In this document: piece after piece, positions 33,798 through 43,499 of the stretch
Layout: every line of letters starts with the position of its first letter
How positions within the stretch are numbered: the stretch's first letter is position 1
NCBI GenBank assembly: GCA_951813855.1
Contig: OX638380.1
Coordinates: 2,682,876 to 2,746,875, forward strand
From: an uncultured Verrucomicrobiae bacterium
GTDB taxonomy: Bacteria; Verrucomicrobiota; Verrucomicrobiia; Limisphaerales; AAA164-E04
DNA length: 64,000 nt
Reading direction: 5' to 3'
Made by a program: the position numbers and the translations under genes
Notes under the pieces: generated by a model
What the model was told of the DNA's origin: nothing
Seen by the model: only the letters and a program-made list of their open reading frames with translations
The model's database searches: none

Positions 33798-34775
33798 CTA
33801 GAAATCGATTCGGGAAAGCCACTCCCGATTGGCCCGGTGCCAGTCCACCGTCTTGGCCAGCCCGTCGGCTACCGTATATTCCGGACGCCAATCCAACAGC
33901 CGGGCCGCCTTGGAAATATCCGCCTGAGCCGTCCGCAAATCCAGCGGATGAACCGGACAGCGCTCGACGACGGCTCGCTTCCCCAACCGTGATTCAATCT
34001 GTTCGATCAAGGCGTTAAGGCTGATCGGCGTTTTGCCGCCCCCGACATTAACGATCTCGTACCCCGGTAACGGCAAAGCCGAAACGGTAGCCCGGGCCGC
34101 GTCGTCGATATAGGTGATATCCCGGCTCTGAGTTCCGTCGCCGAACAGCCGGATCGGGTTTCCACCGGCGATTTGCTGAACGAACCGGAAGATCGACATG
34201 TCCGGCCGGCCGCCTGGTCCGTAAACGGTGAAATAGCGCAATACCGTCACGTTCAACCCCTGCATAAAATGAAACGCATGCGCCATCGCTTCCGCCCCCT
34301 TCTTGGAAGCGGCATAAGGCGAGAGCGGCCGATTCGCCGGCGAGTCCTCGCGGAAAGGGATATCGTCGCCGGCGTAGAGCGACGAAGTCGAGGCCAACAC
34401 CAACTTCTTGACGCCGTGACGAACCATCGACTGCAGCACGTTCAAGGCTCCCAGCGAGTTGACTCTCAGATACCCGAACGGATCTTCTTGGCTCCGGCGA
34501 ATGCCGGCCTGGGCGGCCAAATTCAAAACCGCGTCGAATTGAACGTCCCGAAACACGGAGGCCAAAGCCGTCAGGTCAGCGATATCGATCCGGCGAAATT
34601 CGAATCGGATCTCTTGGGTTAGTTCCTCCAGTCGGAATCGTTTAAGACGCGGATCGTAAGCTTCGTTCAGATCGTCCACGCCGACGACCCGATCACCCCG
34701 CTTCAGCAGCAACCCGGCTACACGAGCTCCGATAAATCCTGCCGCGCCGGTGACCAGATAGGTTCCTTTTGGCAT
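33798..34775 (-). CDS. NAD-dependent epimerase/dehydratase (extended SDR)
   Basis: 325 residues. Rossmann motif TGAAGFIGARVAGLL at the N-terminus, GVDDLNEAYDPRLKRFR (as in UDP-glucuronate 4-epimerases), NLAAQAGIRRSQEDP, the catalytic Ser region LASTSSLYAGD and the YxxxK pair in PLSPYAASKKGAEAMAH. Then LRYFTVYGPGGRPDMSIFRFVQQIAGG and FGDGTQSRDITYIDD. The closest fit is a UDP-glucuronate (or UDP-HexNAcA) 4-epimerase. It sits 16 bp after a UDP-sugar dehydrogenase that would supply exactly such a uronate. Substrate not provable from sequence. Confidence 0.9.
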   Translation of the reverse strand: MPKGTYLVTGAAGFIGARVAGLLLKRGDRVVGVDDLNEAYDPRLKRFRLEELTQEIRFEFRRIDIADLTALASVFRDVQFDAVLNLAAQAGIRRSQEDPFGYLRVNSLGALNVLQSMVRHGVKKLVLASTSSLYAGDDIPFREDSPANRPLSPYAASKKGAEAMAHAFHFMQGLNVTVLRYFTVYGPGGRPDMSIFRFVQQIAGGNPIRLFGDGTQSRDITYIDDAARATVSALPLPGYEIVNVGGGKTPISLNALIEQIESRLGKRAVVERCPVHPLDLRTAQADISKAARLLDWRPEYTVADGLAKTVDWHRANREWLSRIDF

Positions 34776-34791
34776 GAGCTTGCCGACTCGT

Positions 34792-36078
34792 CTAAGCCTT
34801 GACCAACCGGCCGGCGACCGGAGCGAAGGGTTCCATCACGTTTCGGGTGTCGACGATGCAGGCAGCCCAGTCGCCGAGTTCCTGCCAAGCAATTTCGCGA
34901 TGATCGGTAGCGATCACCGTTACGTCGTAACTTGCGATCGTTTCCCGGGTCCAGCCGATCGATTGTTTTCCGGCCAGGTGCCGATGTCCCCGGCCGGCCC
35001 AAATCGCCGGAACATGGGGATCGTAATAATCGACGGAAGCGCCGGCCGTCGCGAACAACTCCATCAAGCGGTAAGACGGCGAACCCCGGTCGTCGTCCAC
35101 TCCGGGTTTATAGGCTATCCCCAAGATCAGAACCTTCGCCTGCGCCATCGCCGTCGCCGCCTGTTCCAAGACCTCCGCCGTCTTTTCGAAAACGTAGTCG
35201 GGCATGCCGGTATTGATGCTCCCGGCCAGTTCCACCAACCGGGCCGTCACGCCGTGTTGCCGAGCTTTCCAGGACAAATAGACGGGATCAATCGGAATGC
35301 AATGACCGCCGACGCCCGGACCGGGATAGAACGCCTGAAACCCGAAAGGCTTGGTTCGGGCCAACTCGACGACCTCCCAGACGTCGATACCCAACGGATC
35401 GCAAACCAGTTTGAATTCGTTCGCCAACGCGATGTTGACGCTGCGATACGCGTTTTCCAGCAATTTGGCCGCCTCCGCTTCGCGGCAGCGCGAAGCCATA
35501 ACGACCTGGTCCGTAATCCGGCGATAGAACTCGACGGCCCGCTCCCGGCACCGCGGCGTCAACCCGGCGACGATCTTCGGCAAGCCGACGCCGTCAACTT
35601 CGCTCCGGCCCGGATCTTCCCGTTCCGGCGAATAAGCCAGGGAAAAATCCCGACCGGCTCGCTTGCCCGAACCTCGTTCCAGGATGACGCGCAACTCCTG
35701 CTCGGTCGCCCCGGGATAAACCGTGGACTCCAAAATCACCGTCATGCCTTCGGTCAGATACGGCGCCAGATTTTTCCCGGTCGAAAAGACGCAATCCATA
35801 TCCGGCCGGCCCTGCTCGTCGAGCGGCGTCGGAACACAGATCAACACGGCCTGGCACTCCGCGATTTCCGCCAGGTCAGCGGTCGCTCGCAACCGTCCGG
35901 CGTCGATTAAAGCCGCTAGTTCGGAGGAAGCGATATGCCGAATATAACTTTCTCTCCGGTTGATTTTGGCGACCTTCGCTTCGTCCCGATCGAACCCGAG
36001 CGCCTCGACCCCGGCCCGGCCGAACCGCAGGCAGAGCGGCAAGCCGACATAACCCAATCCGACGATGCCGACTTTCAT
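34792..36078 (-). CDS. nucleotide-sugar 6-dehydrogenase, UDP-N-acetylhexosamine type (WbpA/WecC-like)
   Basis: 428 residues from the ATG at 36078; the open frame upstream of it is a shadow of the preceding gene. NAD site GIVGLGYVGLPLCLRFG, VCVPTPLDEQGRPDMD, LESTVYPGATEQELR, AYSPEREDPG, KLLENAYRSVNIALANE, the catalytic Cys in YPGPGVGGHCIPIDPVYLSWKA (about 257-278) and ILGIAYKPGVDDDRGSPS. This oxidises C6 of a UDP-HexNAc to the uronic acid with two NAD. The YSPER and GVGGHCIPIDP forms distinguish it from the UDP-glucose dehydrogenase at 38606-39985. The ATG overlaps the stop of the upstream epimerase gene by 4 bp (ATGA). Confidence 0.92.
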   Translation of the reverse strand: MKVGIVGLGYVGLPLCLRFGRAGVEALGFDRDEAKVAKINRRESYIRHIASSELAALIDAGRLRATADLAEIAECQAVLICVPTPLDEQGRPDMDCVFSTGKNLAPYLTEGMTVILESTVYPGATEQELRVILERGSGKRAGRDFSLAYSPEREDPGRSEVDGVGLPKIVAGLTPRCRERAVEFYRRITDQVVMASRCREAEAAKLLENAYRSVNIALANEFKLVCDPLGIDVWEVVELARTKPFGFQAFYPGPGVGGHCIPIDPVYLSWKARQHGVTARLVELAGSINTGMPDYVFEKTAEVLEQAATAMAQAKVLILGIAYKPGVDDDRGSPSYRLMELFATAGASVDYYDPHVPAIWAGRGHRHLAGKQSIGWTRETIASYDVTVIATDHREIAWQELGDWAACIVDTRNVMEPFAPVAGRLVKA

Positions 36079-37157
36079 GCCGTCCCGGCTCCGAGTCGCC
36101 GCAACACGCCTTCGCAAATGTCGTCGTAGATCCGATCCATGCCGTAGGTCGCTCGCCACTCCGGATAATCCCGCCGAAAACTCGACAGATCGGTAATATA
36201 CCACCGATGATCCCCCGATCGAGGCTGGTCGACGTACTGGGTCTTCAACCGTTTTCCGATCCGCCGCTCGCCGGCCGCGACCGCTTCCAGCAAGGAACAA
36301 TTGGAGTGCCGCCCGCCGCCGATATTGTACACCCCCCCAGACCGGGGAGCGGCCAGATAGCAACCGAAGGCCGTGACCAAATCGTAACTGTGGAGATTGT
36401 CGCGCACCTGCTTGCCCTGGTACCCGAAAATCCGGTACTCCTTGCCGCCGATCAGGCACTTCATCAGATAACTCAAAAACCCGTGAAGTTCCGAGCCGCT
36501 ATGATCACCGCCGGTCAGGCAACCGCCGCGAAAGCAAACGGTATTCATCCCAAAGTAACGACCGTATTCCTGCACCAGCAGATCGGCAGAAAGCTTGCTG
36601 ACGCCGAACAGGCTGTGCAAACAGCGATCGACCGGCATGGATTCGTCGATTCCGGGATGGAGTTCGCCGTTCGAAGCGTAAACTTCGTGCCGCGTCTCTT
36701 CCTCCTTGGAAGACATCCGATTAGGGCGGTCGCCGTAAACCTTGTTAGTCGAAGTGAACAGGAAGGCGGCGGCCGGAGCCAACCGGCGAACGCATTCCAG
36801 CAAATTAAGCGTGCCGGAAGCATTGACCGCGAAATCGACGCCGGGGTCCTTGGCGGCCCAATCATGGGAAGGCTGTGCCGCCGTATGAATCACCGCGACG
36901 ATTTCGCCCTGCCGTTCGCGAAAAATATCTTCCAGCGCCGAGCGGTCCCGAATATCGACCTCGCGATGCGCATACCCGGGAAGTTCCTCGGTAAGCCGGG
37001 AAGCGGCCCAGGCCGTAGAAGCCTCCGGCCCGAAAAAGACCGCCCGCAAATCGTTATCGATCCCGACCACGGCATACCCTTGGGCGGCGAAGTAACGTAC
37101 GGCCTCCGAACCGACAAGCCCCGCCGAACCGGTGATAATGATACTTCCGGATTCCAC
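36075..37157 (-). CDS. NAD-dependent epimerase, CDP-tyvelose/paratose 2-epimerase-like
   Basis: 360 residues. Rossmann motif TGSAGLVGSEAVRYFAAQGY, then GIDNDLRAVFFGPEASTAWAASRL, an insertion typical of the RfbE/TylE branch. Further marks: VIHTAAQPSHDWAAKDP, LFTSTNKVYGDRPNR, ECxGMNTVCFRGGCLTG-type loop, and FGYQGKQVRDNLHSYDLV. At the position of the catalytic YxxxK the sequence reads LFGVSK, with Phe for Tyr. As far as I recall part of this branch naturally carries FGxSK, so I do not call it dead. Second intact enzyme gene after gmd in the operon; its stop overlaps the next start. Product: a 2-epimerised deoxyhexose or related nucleotide sugar (inference). Confidence 0.85.
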   Translation of the reverse strand: MESGSIIITGSAGLVGSEAVRYFAAQGYAVVGIDNDLRAVFFGPEASTAWAASRLTEELPGYAHREVDIRDRSALEDIFRERQGEIVAVIHTAAQPSHDWAAKDPGVDFAVNASGTLNLLECVRRLAPAAAFLFTSTNKVYGDRPNRMSSKEEETRHEVYASNGELHPGIDESMPVDRCLHSLFGVSKLSADLLVQEYGRYFGMNTVCFRGGCLTGGDHSGSELHGFLSYLMKCLIGGKEYRIFGYQGKQVRDNLHSYDLVTAFGCYLAAPRSGGVYNIGGGRHSNCSLLEAVAAGERRIGKRLKTQYVDQPRSGDHRWYITDLSSFRRDYPEWRATYGMDRIYDDICEGVLRRLGAGTA

Positions 37158-37195
37158 GAATGGATTCGTTCGCTAACTAACGCCTGACGGCATCG

Positions 37196-37569
37196 TTAGG
37201 CCTCGGGATTCCTGAAATTCTTCCACTTCCGCAACAATTCATTATAAAAACCAACACAATCCAATACCAATATCACCACGGTGGTTAATGCTAATACGAA
37301 CCATTGGATTAGCAACCGCTTTAAATTGATTGAACTATGCATATCATCTCTAGCCTCTTCTTTTATAACTTCATCGGCATTCAACCAGTCAGGAGTATAG
37401 GAGGGGATAAAATAAACGAATACCCCGCGTTCCACACTTGATAATCATTTTTATATCTCGAAGTTAACGTCCATGGCGGGAAAAGCCCTATAATTATCGC
37501 AACAATCAGGGATCCTAGAATTATTTTTATCCATCTGGATGAATCAAAATAATGGTGAACTTGTTCCAT
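37196..37569 (-). pseudogene. small two-helix membrane protein gene with a one-base frameshift
   Basis: The first frame, from ATG 37569 (or 37584), reads WIKIILGSLIVAIIIGLFPPW, a membrane helix, then YKNDYQVWNAGYSFILS, and stops at 37381. The second frame continues the same protein: YTPDWLNADEVIKEEARDD, then INLKRLLIQWFVLALTTVVILVL, a second helix, to the stop at 37196. Small membrane proteins with the pattern helix-FPPW-GYxFL-PP-loop-LLxQW-helix are common in bacteria, so the two halves belong together. Adding one C to the CCCC run at about 37407 joins them (SPSYTPDW). It is 6-20 bp after gmd inside the sugar operon. It may be a real mutation, a sequencing error in the C-run, or phase variation. 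Confidence 0.7.
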
Positions 37570-37590
37570 AAACCCCGAAATCATAATATC

Positions 37591-38583
37591 CTAACTTCCC
37601 AGATCTTTTTTCAAGCTGCGCCGGTCTTCTTCAACCATGATTCGCACCAATTCTTCGAACCCGACCCGGGGGCGCCAACCCAGTTTCTCGCGAGCCTTGC
37701 CGGCGTCCCCAATCAAAAGGTCCACTTCGGCCGGACGTTCGAACTTGGGATCACGGCGCACGTAATCCTGCCAGCGAAGGCCCACCGTCGCGAACGCGAT
37801 CTCCAGAAACTCCCGGACCGAATGAGTCTCGCCGGTGGCGATCACGTAATCGTCACCCTGTTCGGCCTGAGTCATCAGCCACATGGCCTCGACGTATTCC
37901 TTCGCGTAGCCCCAATCCCGTTTGGCCTCGAGATTGCCCAGCATCAATTCTTTTTCGAGGCCCCGCTCGATGCGCGCTACCGCACGGGTAATTTTGCGAG
38001 TGACGAAATTTTCACCGCGCCGGGGCGATTCGTGATTGAACAGGATCCCGTTGCTGGCGTGCAATCCGTAGGCTTCCCGATGAATCACGGTCAGCCAATG
38101 GGCGAACGCCTTGGCCGCGCCGTAAGGACTGCGGGGATGAAACGGCGTCGCTTCGTTCTGCGGCACCTCGCGAACCTTCCCAAACATCTCGCTGGAAGAG
38201 GCTTGGTAGTACCGGATTTCCGGTTGAATCTGACGAATCGCTTCCAACAGCCGCAACGTGCCGGCCCCGACGACGTCCATCGTATATTCCGGGTTGTCGA
38301 AACTGACCTTCACGTGGCTCTGGGCCGCCAGATTGTAAACTTCGTCCAATTGAAATTTCTTGAGCAAACCGACCAGGCAGCTGTTGTCGCCCAGATCGCC
38401 GTAATGCAACCAGACCCGCTGCCCTTCCCGGTTGGCGGCCTCCACGATCGGATCGATCCGGTCGCGATTGAACGTGCTCGTTCGCCGAACGACGCCATGA
38501 ACCCGATAGCCTTTCTCGAGCAGGAATTCCGTCAGATACGAGCCGTCCTGCCCCGTGATGCCGGTGATGAGCGCTGTTTTCAA
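37591..38583 (-). CDS. gmd: GDP-mannose 4,6-dehydratase
   Basis: 330 residues. It converts GDP-mannose to GDP-4-keto-6-deoxymannose, the precursor of GDP-fucose, GDP-rhamnose or GDP-perosamine. NADP site [85 protein letters not shown], the catalytic SSSEMFGKV (Ser/Glu) and [10 protein letters not shown] (YxxxK), then [27 protein letters not shown]. Length is normal to slightly short. It lies 22 bp after ugd. No GDP-fucose synthase (wcaG) is in this window, so the final sugar is not defined. Confidence 0.95.
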   Translation of the reverse strand: MKTALITGITGQDGSYLTEFLLEKGYRVHGVVRRTSTFNRDRIDPIVEAANREGQRVWLHYGDLGDNSCLVGLLKKFQLDEVYNLAAQSHVKVSFDNPEYTMDVVGAGTLRLLEAIRQIQPEIRYYQASSSEMFGKVREVPQNEATPFHPRSPYGAAKAFAHWLTVIHREAYGLHASNGILFNHESPRRGENFVTRKITRAVARIERGLEKELMLGNLEAKRDWGYAKEYVEAMWLMTQAEQGDDYVIATGETHSVREFLEIAFATVGLRWQDYVRRDPKFERPAEVDLLIGDAGKAREKLGWRPRVGFEELVRIMVEEDRRSLKKDLGS

Positions 38584-38605
38584 ATTCTGTCGCTTGTTGC
38601 CGCCG

Positions 38606-39985
38606 CTAAACTTTGCCGACTCCCCGAACCTGAAAACCGAGCCGGCGCATTTCCTCGATATCGAGCAGATTGCGGCCGTCGAACAGAACCGCGGGCTTGT
38701 GCATCGAAGCGAATATCCGGCGAAAATCCAAGTCCCGAAAACTATTCCATTCCGTCAAGATCACCAGGGCGTGACTTCCGTCGCAAGCGTCGTAAGGATC
38801 GGAGAAAACCTCCAACCGACCCCCGGCCGAACCGGTCACGTCCGACAATTCCTGGCGAACGGACGCCTCCGGCACCGCCGGATCGTATACTCCCAACCAG
38901 GCTCGGTCAGTCAACAATTGGCGGCAAACCGTTATGGCCGGCGATTCGCGAACGTCGTTGGTGCCTTGTTTAAAAGCGAACCCGAAAATCGCGATTTTCT
39001 TTTCCGTCACCGTGTTGAACAACGACCGCACCAGCTGGTTCGCGAACCGCGTTTTCTGATATTCGTTCAACTGCAGCACGCTCTGCCAATACGCAGCGAC
39101 CTCGGATAATCCGTAATGCTCGCAAAGGTAAACCAAATTCAACAGATCCTTCTTGAAACAGGAACCGCCGAACCCGACCGAAGCCCGGAGGAATCGAGGC
39201 CCGATGCGCTCGTCGCAGCCTACCGCGTTCGCCACTTCCGTCACGTCGGCCTGAGTCGCTTCGCACAACGCGGAAAGCGCGTTGATGGAAGAAATCTTTT
39301 GCGCCAGAAACGCGTTAGCGGACAACTTGGATAATTCCGAGGACCATATCCCGGTCAGGATGATCCGCTCCGGATCCACCCAGGTGCGATAAATCCCGGC
39401 GAGCGTTTCGGCGGCAGCCCGGCCGGCGGGAGTGTCGGCGCTGCCGATCAAGACCCGGTCCGGAACATTAAGATCTTCGATGGCCGTTCCCTCGGCCATA
39501 AATTCCGGATTAGACAGCACCTGAACGTCCCGGTCTTCCTGTTCCATGATGGTCTGGATCATTTCGGCCGTACGTACGGGGACCGTCGATTTTTCTACCA
39601 CGATCGTTCCCCGTTCCGCCTGTTCGGCGATTCTCCGAGCGCAACGTTCGACGTAAACCAGATCCGCCGCCTTGCCCTGCCCCTGTCCATAATTCTTGGT
39701 CGGGGTATTGACGCAAATAAAGATCAGCTGCGCTTGCCGGATCGCAGCGTCGACGTCGGCGCTGAAAAAGAGGTTTTTCCCGCGAGTCTCTCGAACCAGT
39801 TCGTCCAGGCCGCGTTCGTATACCGGCAGGCGTTCCGAATTCCAGGCCGCGACCCGATCCTGATCGACATCGACGACCGTCACCCGGATCTCCGGGCATT
39901 TCCGGGCGATTACCGCCATCGTCGGGCCGCCGACGTAACCGGCGCCGATACAACAGATTCTTTCGGGTAGACCGTTATGGTTCAT
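38606..39985 (-). CDS. ugd: UDP-glucose 6-dehydrogenase, eukaryote-like form
   Basis: 459 residues from the ATG at 39985. It makes UDP-glucuronate. NAD site [124 protein letters not shown], the catalytic Cys in [20 protein letters not shown] (about 270-290) and [18 protein letters not shown]. The GGPTMAVIA and KTYGxGxGxAADL forms are those of animal/plant UGDH and of some PVC and other bacterial enzymes. It leads the minus-strand operon and is divergent from thiD. Together with the second dehydrogenase it gives two routes to acidic sugars. Confidence 0.93.
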   Translation of the reverse strand: MNHNGLPERICCIGAGYVGGPTMAVIARKCPEIRVTVVDVDQDRVAAWNSERLPVYERGLDELVRETRGKNLFFSADVDAAIRQAQLIFICVNTPTKNYGQGQGKAADLVYVERCARRIAEQAERGTIVVEKSTVPVRTAEMIQTIMEQEDRDVQVLSNPEFMAEGTAIEDLNVPDRVLIGSADTPAGRAAAETLAGIYRTWVDPERIILTGIWSSELSKLSANAFLAQKISSINALSALCEATQADVTEVANAVGCDERIGPRFLRASVGFGGSCFKKDLLNLVYLCEHYGLSEVAAYWQSVLQLNEYQKTRFANQLVRSLFNTVTEKKIAIFGFAFKQGTNDVRESPAITVCRQLLTDRAWLGVYDPAVPEASVRQELSDVTGSAGGRLEVFSDPYDACDGSHALVILTEWNSFRDLDFRRIFASMHKPAVLFDGRNLLDIEEMRRLGFQVRGVGKV

Positions 39986-40201
39986 CGTCGATGATACCGT
40001 TCCCCTGGCCCGGCCGGCGACGGTTCCAGGATTCGCCAAGAAGTCGTTTCTTTCCCCACGGAGCGAGCGGGTAGCGGCTGCGGCTGTCCGAATTATTCGA
40101 ACTCCGGGCCGAAAACGCCCGGACACTTGAACCGGTTTCCTCCCCGTTTGTCAAGCTATCGCTTGCGATAACGGTTAGCCGTTCCTAGCATCGTCAAGGT
40201 C

Positions 40202-41026
40202 ATGACGCGAAAGCCGGAACCGAACGAAGAACCGTTTTTCCGCGATCCTTTCGCCCGGCAACCGCCCCGCGGCTTGACCGTCGCCGGTTACGACCCGCTC
40301 GGATTTGCCGGGATTACGGCCGACCTGCGGACGTTCGCAAATCTCGGAGTGCTGGGTTGTTCGGCCGTCACTTCCCTGACCGTTCAGACTCCCGATCGTT
40401 TCGAACGTTGCGAACCGGTCACCGAAGATTATTTTCGCCGCCAGCTGAATTCCGTACGCGCAATCGCGGTCGCCGGCCCCATAAAAATCGGACTGATCGG
40501 TTCGAACGTCTTGATCGGAATCCTTGCCGAATTCCTGACGGAGATTCCGAACTCGCCGGTCATCCTGGATCCAGTGCTCGCTCCTTCGGCCGGCGCTTCG
40601 GTTTTCCAATTCGATGCTCCGCACCGGCTCTTTTCCCGAGCGACCCTGATAACTCCTAACCTTCCGGAAGCCGAACGGTTGCTGCAGCGAACGATTCGCG
40701 ACCCCCAGGCCCAACGGTCCGGAGCGAAGGAACTTTTCGACCGTTACGGTTGCGCCGTATTGCTCAAGGGAGGACACCTCCCTTCCGAATTCGATCCCGG
40801 CGACGCGTTATGTCAGCGAGGAACCTTGAGTTACTGGAGCGCTCCCCGACGGCCTCTCGGCTCCGTTCACGGTTCCGGCTGTTTTCTTTCGACAGCCATC
40901 GCCGCGTTTCTGGCCCGGGGCCACGAACTCGAATCGGCCGTGCAACAAGCCCGCAATCATCTCGCCCAGGCTTTCGACCGTCCTCTGGAAGCGAACGGCT
41001 TTCCTTTGCTTCACGCCGTATCCTGA
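40202..41026 (+). CDS. thiD: hydroxymethylpyrimidine/phosphomethylpyrimidine kinase
   Basis: 274 residues. It phosphorylates HMP and HMP-P in thiamine synthesis. Seen: GLTVAGYDPLGFAGITADLRTFANLGVLGCSAVTSLTVQ (where most ThiD read SGSDSGGGAGIQADLKT), IKIGLIGSN, PVILDPVLAPSAGA, LITPNLPEAERLL, VLLKGGHLPSE and the catalytic-loop Cys in LGSVHGSGCFLSTAIAAFLA (usual THGTGC). The N-terminal 24 residues are an unconserved extension. The Ser-to-Tyr/Pro/Phe changes in the first motif make substrate specificity less certain. The stop overlaps the next ATG, so it is translationally coupled to the desulfurase, whose sulfur can feed thiazole synthesis. Confidence 0.85.
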   Translation: MTRKPEPNEEPFFRDPFARQPPRGLTVAGYDPLGFAGITADLRTFANLGVLGCSAVTSLTVQTPDRFERCEPVTEDYFRRQLNSVRAIAVAGPIKIGLIGSNVLIGILAEFLTEIPNSPVILDPVLAPSAGASVFQFDAPHRLFSRATLITPNLPEAERLLQRTIRDPQAQRSGAKELFDRYGCAVLLKGGHLPSEFDPGDALCQRGTLSYWSAPRRPLGSVHGSGCFLSTAIAAFLARGHELESAVQQARNHLAQAFDRPLEANGFPLLHAVS

Positions 41027-42183
41027 TGCCGAGCGTCTATCTGGATTATAACGCGACGACTCCGATCGATCCGGAAATCGCCTCGGAAATCAACGAGCGG
41101 CGGGAATTGCACGAGGGCAATCCGTCCAGCATCCATCACCGCGGCCGAGCCGCCCGAGCCGTATTGGACGATTGCCGTTACCGGCTAGCCGCCCTGTGGG
41201 ATTGCCGCCCGACGGAAATCGTTTTCACTTCCGGAGGAACCGAGAGCAATAATTTGGCCGTGCTCGGCGCGGCCCGTTCCCTGGCGGCCCGAGGAAAACA
41301 TCTCGTCGTTTCCGCCGTCGAACATCACGCCGTGCTTTACGCTTTTCGTTTTTTGGCCGAAAGGGAAGGTTTCGAAGTCAGTGTCTTGCCGGTCGATTCC
41401 GCCGGCCGCGTCGACCCGGACGAACTGACGAACTTGATCCGGCCCGAGACGATTCTGGTTTCCGTCATGGCCGCCAACAACGAAACCGGAGTCGTCCAAC
41501 CCTACGAAACCATCGCCCAGATCTGCCGGATCAACGGCATCGTGTTTCATTGCGACGCAGTGCAGGCCTTAGGGAAACTGAACTTCCAGTCGATCACTCA
41601 ATTCGGCGCCCAGTTGGTCGCCGTCTGTTCGCACAAACTCTACGGCCCCAAAGGAATCGGCGCCCTCTATTGCCGTTCTCCGTTCCATCTGACTCCCCTG
41701 CTATGCGGCGGCGCCCAGGAAAACGAACGACGCGCCGGCACCGAAAATCTGGCCGGCATCTATGGACTGACCCTAGCCCTGGAACGGTTTACTTGCCGCC
41801 CGGTATTCGATCCCGAACGCCTCGAACCGCTAACCCGCTACCTCGAAAGCGAACTTGCCCGAATCCCGGAAGTGTCGTTATTGGGTTCTGCAGCGCCGCG
41901 TTTGAACAATACCGTAGCCTTCACGGTCAAGGGTTGGGATAGTCCCTCTTTGTTAGCGGCGTTGGATTTGAAAGGCGTTTGCGCTTCAGGAGGAGCCGCC
42001 TGTTCCGCTGGAGCCGTCGAACCTTCCCATGTCCTGTTGGCCATGGGATTATCCGCTGAACGAGCCAACTCCCTTATCCGGTTTTCCCTGGGACGGCGAA
42101 CCGAACGAAGCGAGGTCGAATACGCCGTCGCCGCGATTTGCGAAGTCTTGAAAACCGAACCGTCGGTTATTACCGATAAATGA
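41026..42183 (+). CDS. cysteine desulfurase (NifS/IscS family)
   Basis: 385 residues from the ATG at 41026, which lies inside the thiD stop; the longer open frame from 40750 overlaps thiD and is not used. PLP enzyme taking sulfur from cysteine for Fe-S clusters, tRNA thiolation or thiamine. Seen: VYLDYNATTPIDPEI, EGNPSSIHHRGRAAR, IVFTSGGTESNNLAVLG, SAVEHHAVL, MAANNETGVVQP, FHCDAVQALGKL, the PLP Lys in VCSHKLYGPKGIGALY and the active Cys in VCASGGAACSAGAVEPSHVLLAMG (about 320-343). No iscU, iscA or hsc genes follow. Whether it is IscS- or NifS-like in role cannot be told here. Confidence 0.93.
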   Translation: MPSVYLDYNATTPIDPEIASEINERRELHEGNPSSIHHRGRAARAVLDDCRYRLAALWDCRPTEIVFTSGGTESNNLAVLGAARSLAARGKHLVVSAVEHHAVLYAFRFLAEREGFEVSVLPVDSAGRVDPDELTNLIRPETILVSVMAANNETGVVQPYETIAQICRINGIVFHCDAVQALGKLNFQSITQFGAQLVAVCSHKLYGPKGIGALYCRSPFHLTPLLCGGAQENERRAGTENLAGIYGLTLALERFTCRPVFDPERLEPLTRYLESELARIPEVSLLGSAAPRLNNTVAFTVKGWDSPSLLAALDLKGVCASGGAACSAGAVEPSHVLLAMGLSAERANSLIRFSLGRRTERSEVEYAVAAICEVLKTEPSVITDK

Positions 42184-42370
42184 TCAATAACTCGGCTAAA
42201 ACTCAGCGATAAGAACGATTGACCGAATTTCAACAACTTGATGCCGGAGTTATCGACAGTTCCGAATAGACGATTTTTCAGACCTGAAGCGAGTATTTGA
42301 CGTTGACCGGGTTTATTGACAGCCCTTATTAATACTCCTTTCTATATTTAAACTGACTTAATCCTAAGGC
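42184..42370. promoter_or_regulatory. region upstream of dnaN with a DnaA-box-like site
   Basis: 187 bp, AT-richer than its surroundings. TTATCGACA at 42250-42258 differs from the DnaA box consensus TTATCCACA by one base. AT-rich DNA at 42311-42360 lies just before dnaN. No dnaA gene is present and only one such box is clear, so this may be dnaN control rather than an origin. Confidence 0.35.
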
Positions 42371-43495
42371 ATGCACATAGCCATTCCCCGAGAACGCCTC
42401 GTCACCGGACTTCACGCTGTCCAGAACATCGTATCTTCGCGTTCGACGTTGCCGATCCTCGCCAATGTTTCGATCAAGTCCGGCGGCGAAAATCAGTTGA
42501 GATTTGTCGCTACCGATCTGGAGGCTACGATCTCGTATGATCTGAAAGCCGAAATCAAGGAACCCGGCGCCACTACCCTGCCGGCCAAAAAGCTATTCGA
42601 AATCGTCCGGTCTCTGGAGACTCCGGAAGTCGAACTGAAAATCGACGAAAAGAATGTCTGTTCCATTAGCGCCGGCGCTTCCTTTTTCAAAATCCACGGG
42701 CTTTCGGCTAATGACTTCCCTCCTTTTCCTCAATTTCAGGAAGATAATCCGATCGAACTGCAGCAAGGCAATTTGTTCAACGCCCTCAAGCATACCTCAT
42801 ACGCTATTTCCAACGAACAGTCGCGGTATATCCTCAACGGAGTCTATCTGCATTTGAATAATCAGCAGTTGACGGTCGTGGCTACCGACGGCCGCCGATT
42901 GGCTTTGGACGAAATGGACGTCGAGCTTTCCGAAGATTTCGAAGGGAAACTGATCATGCCGCCCCGGGCCGTGGCGGAATTGAATCGCCTGCTGGAACCC
43001 GAAGGAAGCTTGAAAGTCGAACTGAAGTATTCGGACAAACAGGCCGCGTTCTACCTGTACGACAAAGACGAGAATCCGGTCATCAGCCTGATCACCAAAT
43101 TGATCGAAGGGAAATATCCGAATTACCGCCAGGTCATTCCCGAAAAAAACGAAGAGAAGGTCACGATAGGCCGGGAGGATTTTCTGCAGTCGTTGCGCCG
43201 GGCCGAAATCATGACGAGCGACAAGGTCAACTCCGTCAATCTGAGCCTGCTCGAAAATTCGATCCGCTTGCAGGCGAACGTTCCGGAGGTCGGGGAATTC
43301 AAAGACAGCATCGCGGTCAACTACACGGGCGAACAGATCAATATCGCTTTCAATCCCCAATACATGATGGAACCGTTGAAAAGCCTGAACGACGACGAAG
43401 TCAAACTGGAGATTACCGACGATCTTAGTCCCGGATTGCTGCGCGGCGTCACAAGCCGGTTCCTCTACGTGATCATGCCCCTGCGCTATAATTGA
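42371..43495 (+). CDS. dnaN: DNA polymerase III sliding clamp (beta subunit)
   Basis: 374 residues, full length. It encircles DNA and holds the polymerase. Three clamp domains are seen: MHIAIPRERLVTGLHAVQNIVSSRSTLPILANVSI at the N-terminus; FKIHGLSANDFPPFPQF, YAISNEQSRYILNGVYLHLNNQQLTVVATDGRRLA in the middle; and the C-terminal PDIGEFKDSIAVNYTGEQINIAFNPQYMMEPLK-like part ending with LYVIMPLRYN, where the hydrophobic pocket tail is usual (VxMPMRL). It is separate from dnaA and gyrB here, as often in PVC bacteria. It is 5 bp before cysQ. Confidence 0.96.
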   Translation: MHIAIPRERLVTGLHAVQNIVSSRSTLPILANVSIKSGGENQLRFVATDLEATISYDLKAEIKEPGATTLPAKKLFEIVRSLETPEVELKIDEKNVCSISAGASFFKIHGLSANDFPPFPQFQEDNPIELQQGNLFNALKHTSYAISNEQSRYILNGVYLHLNNQQLTVVATDGRRLALDEMDVELSEDFEGKLIMPPRAVAELNRLLEPEGSLKVELKYSDKQAAFYLYDKDENPVISLITKLIEGKYPNYRQVIPEKNEEKVTIGREDFLQSLRRAEIMTSDKVNSVNLSLLENSIRLQANVPEVGEFKDSIAVNYTGEQINIAFNPQYMMEPLKSLNDDEVKLEITDDLSPGLLRGVTSRFLYVIMPLRYN

Positions 43496-43499
43496 TCTT

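Noticed and set aside
42184..42370. Replication origin beside dnaN
   Set aside because: Only one near-consensus DnaA box, and no dnaA, gyrB or rpmH nearby. Kept only as a weak regulatory note.
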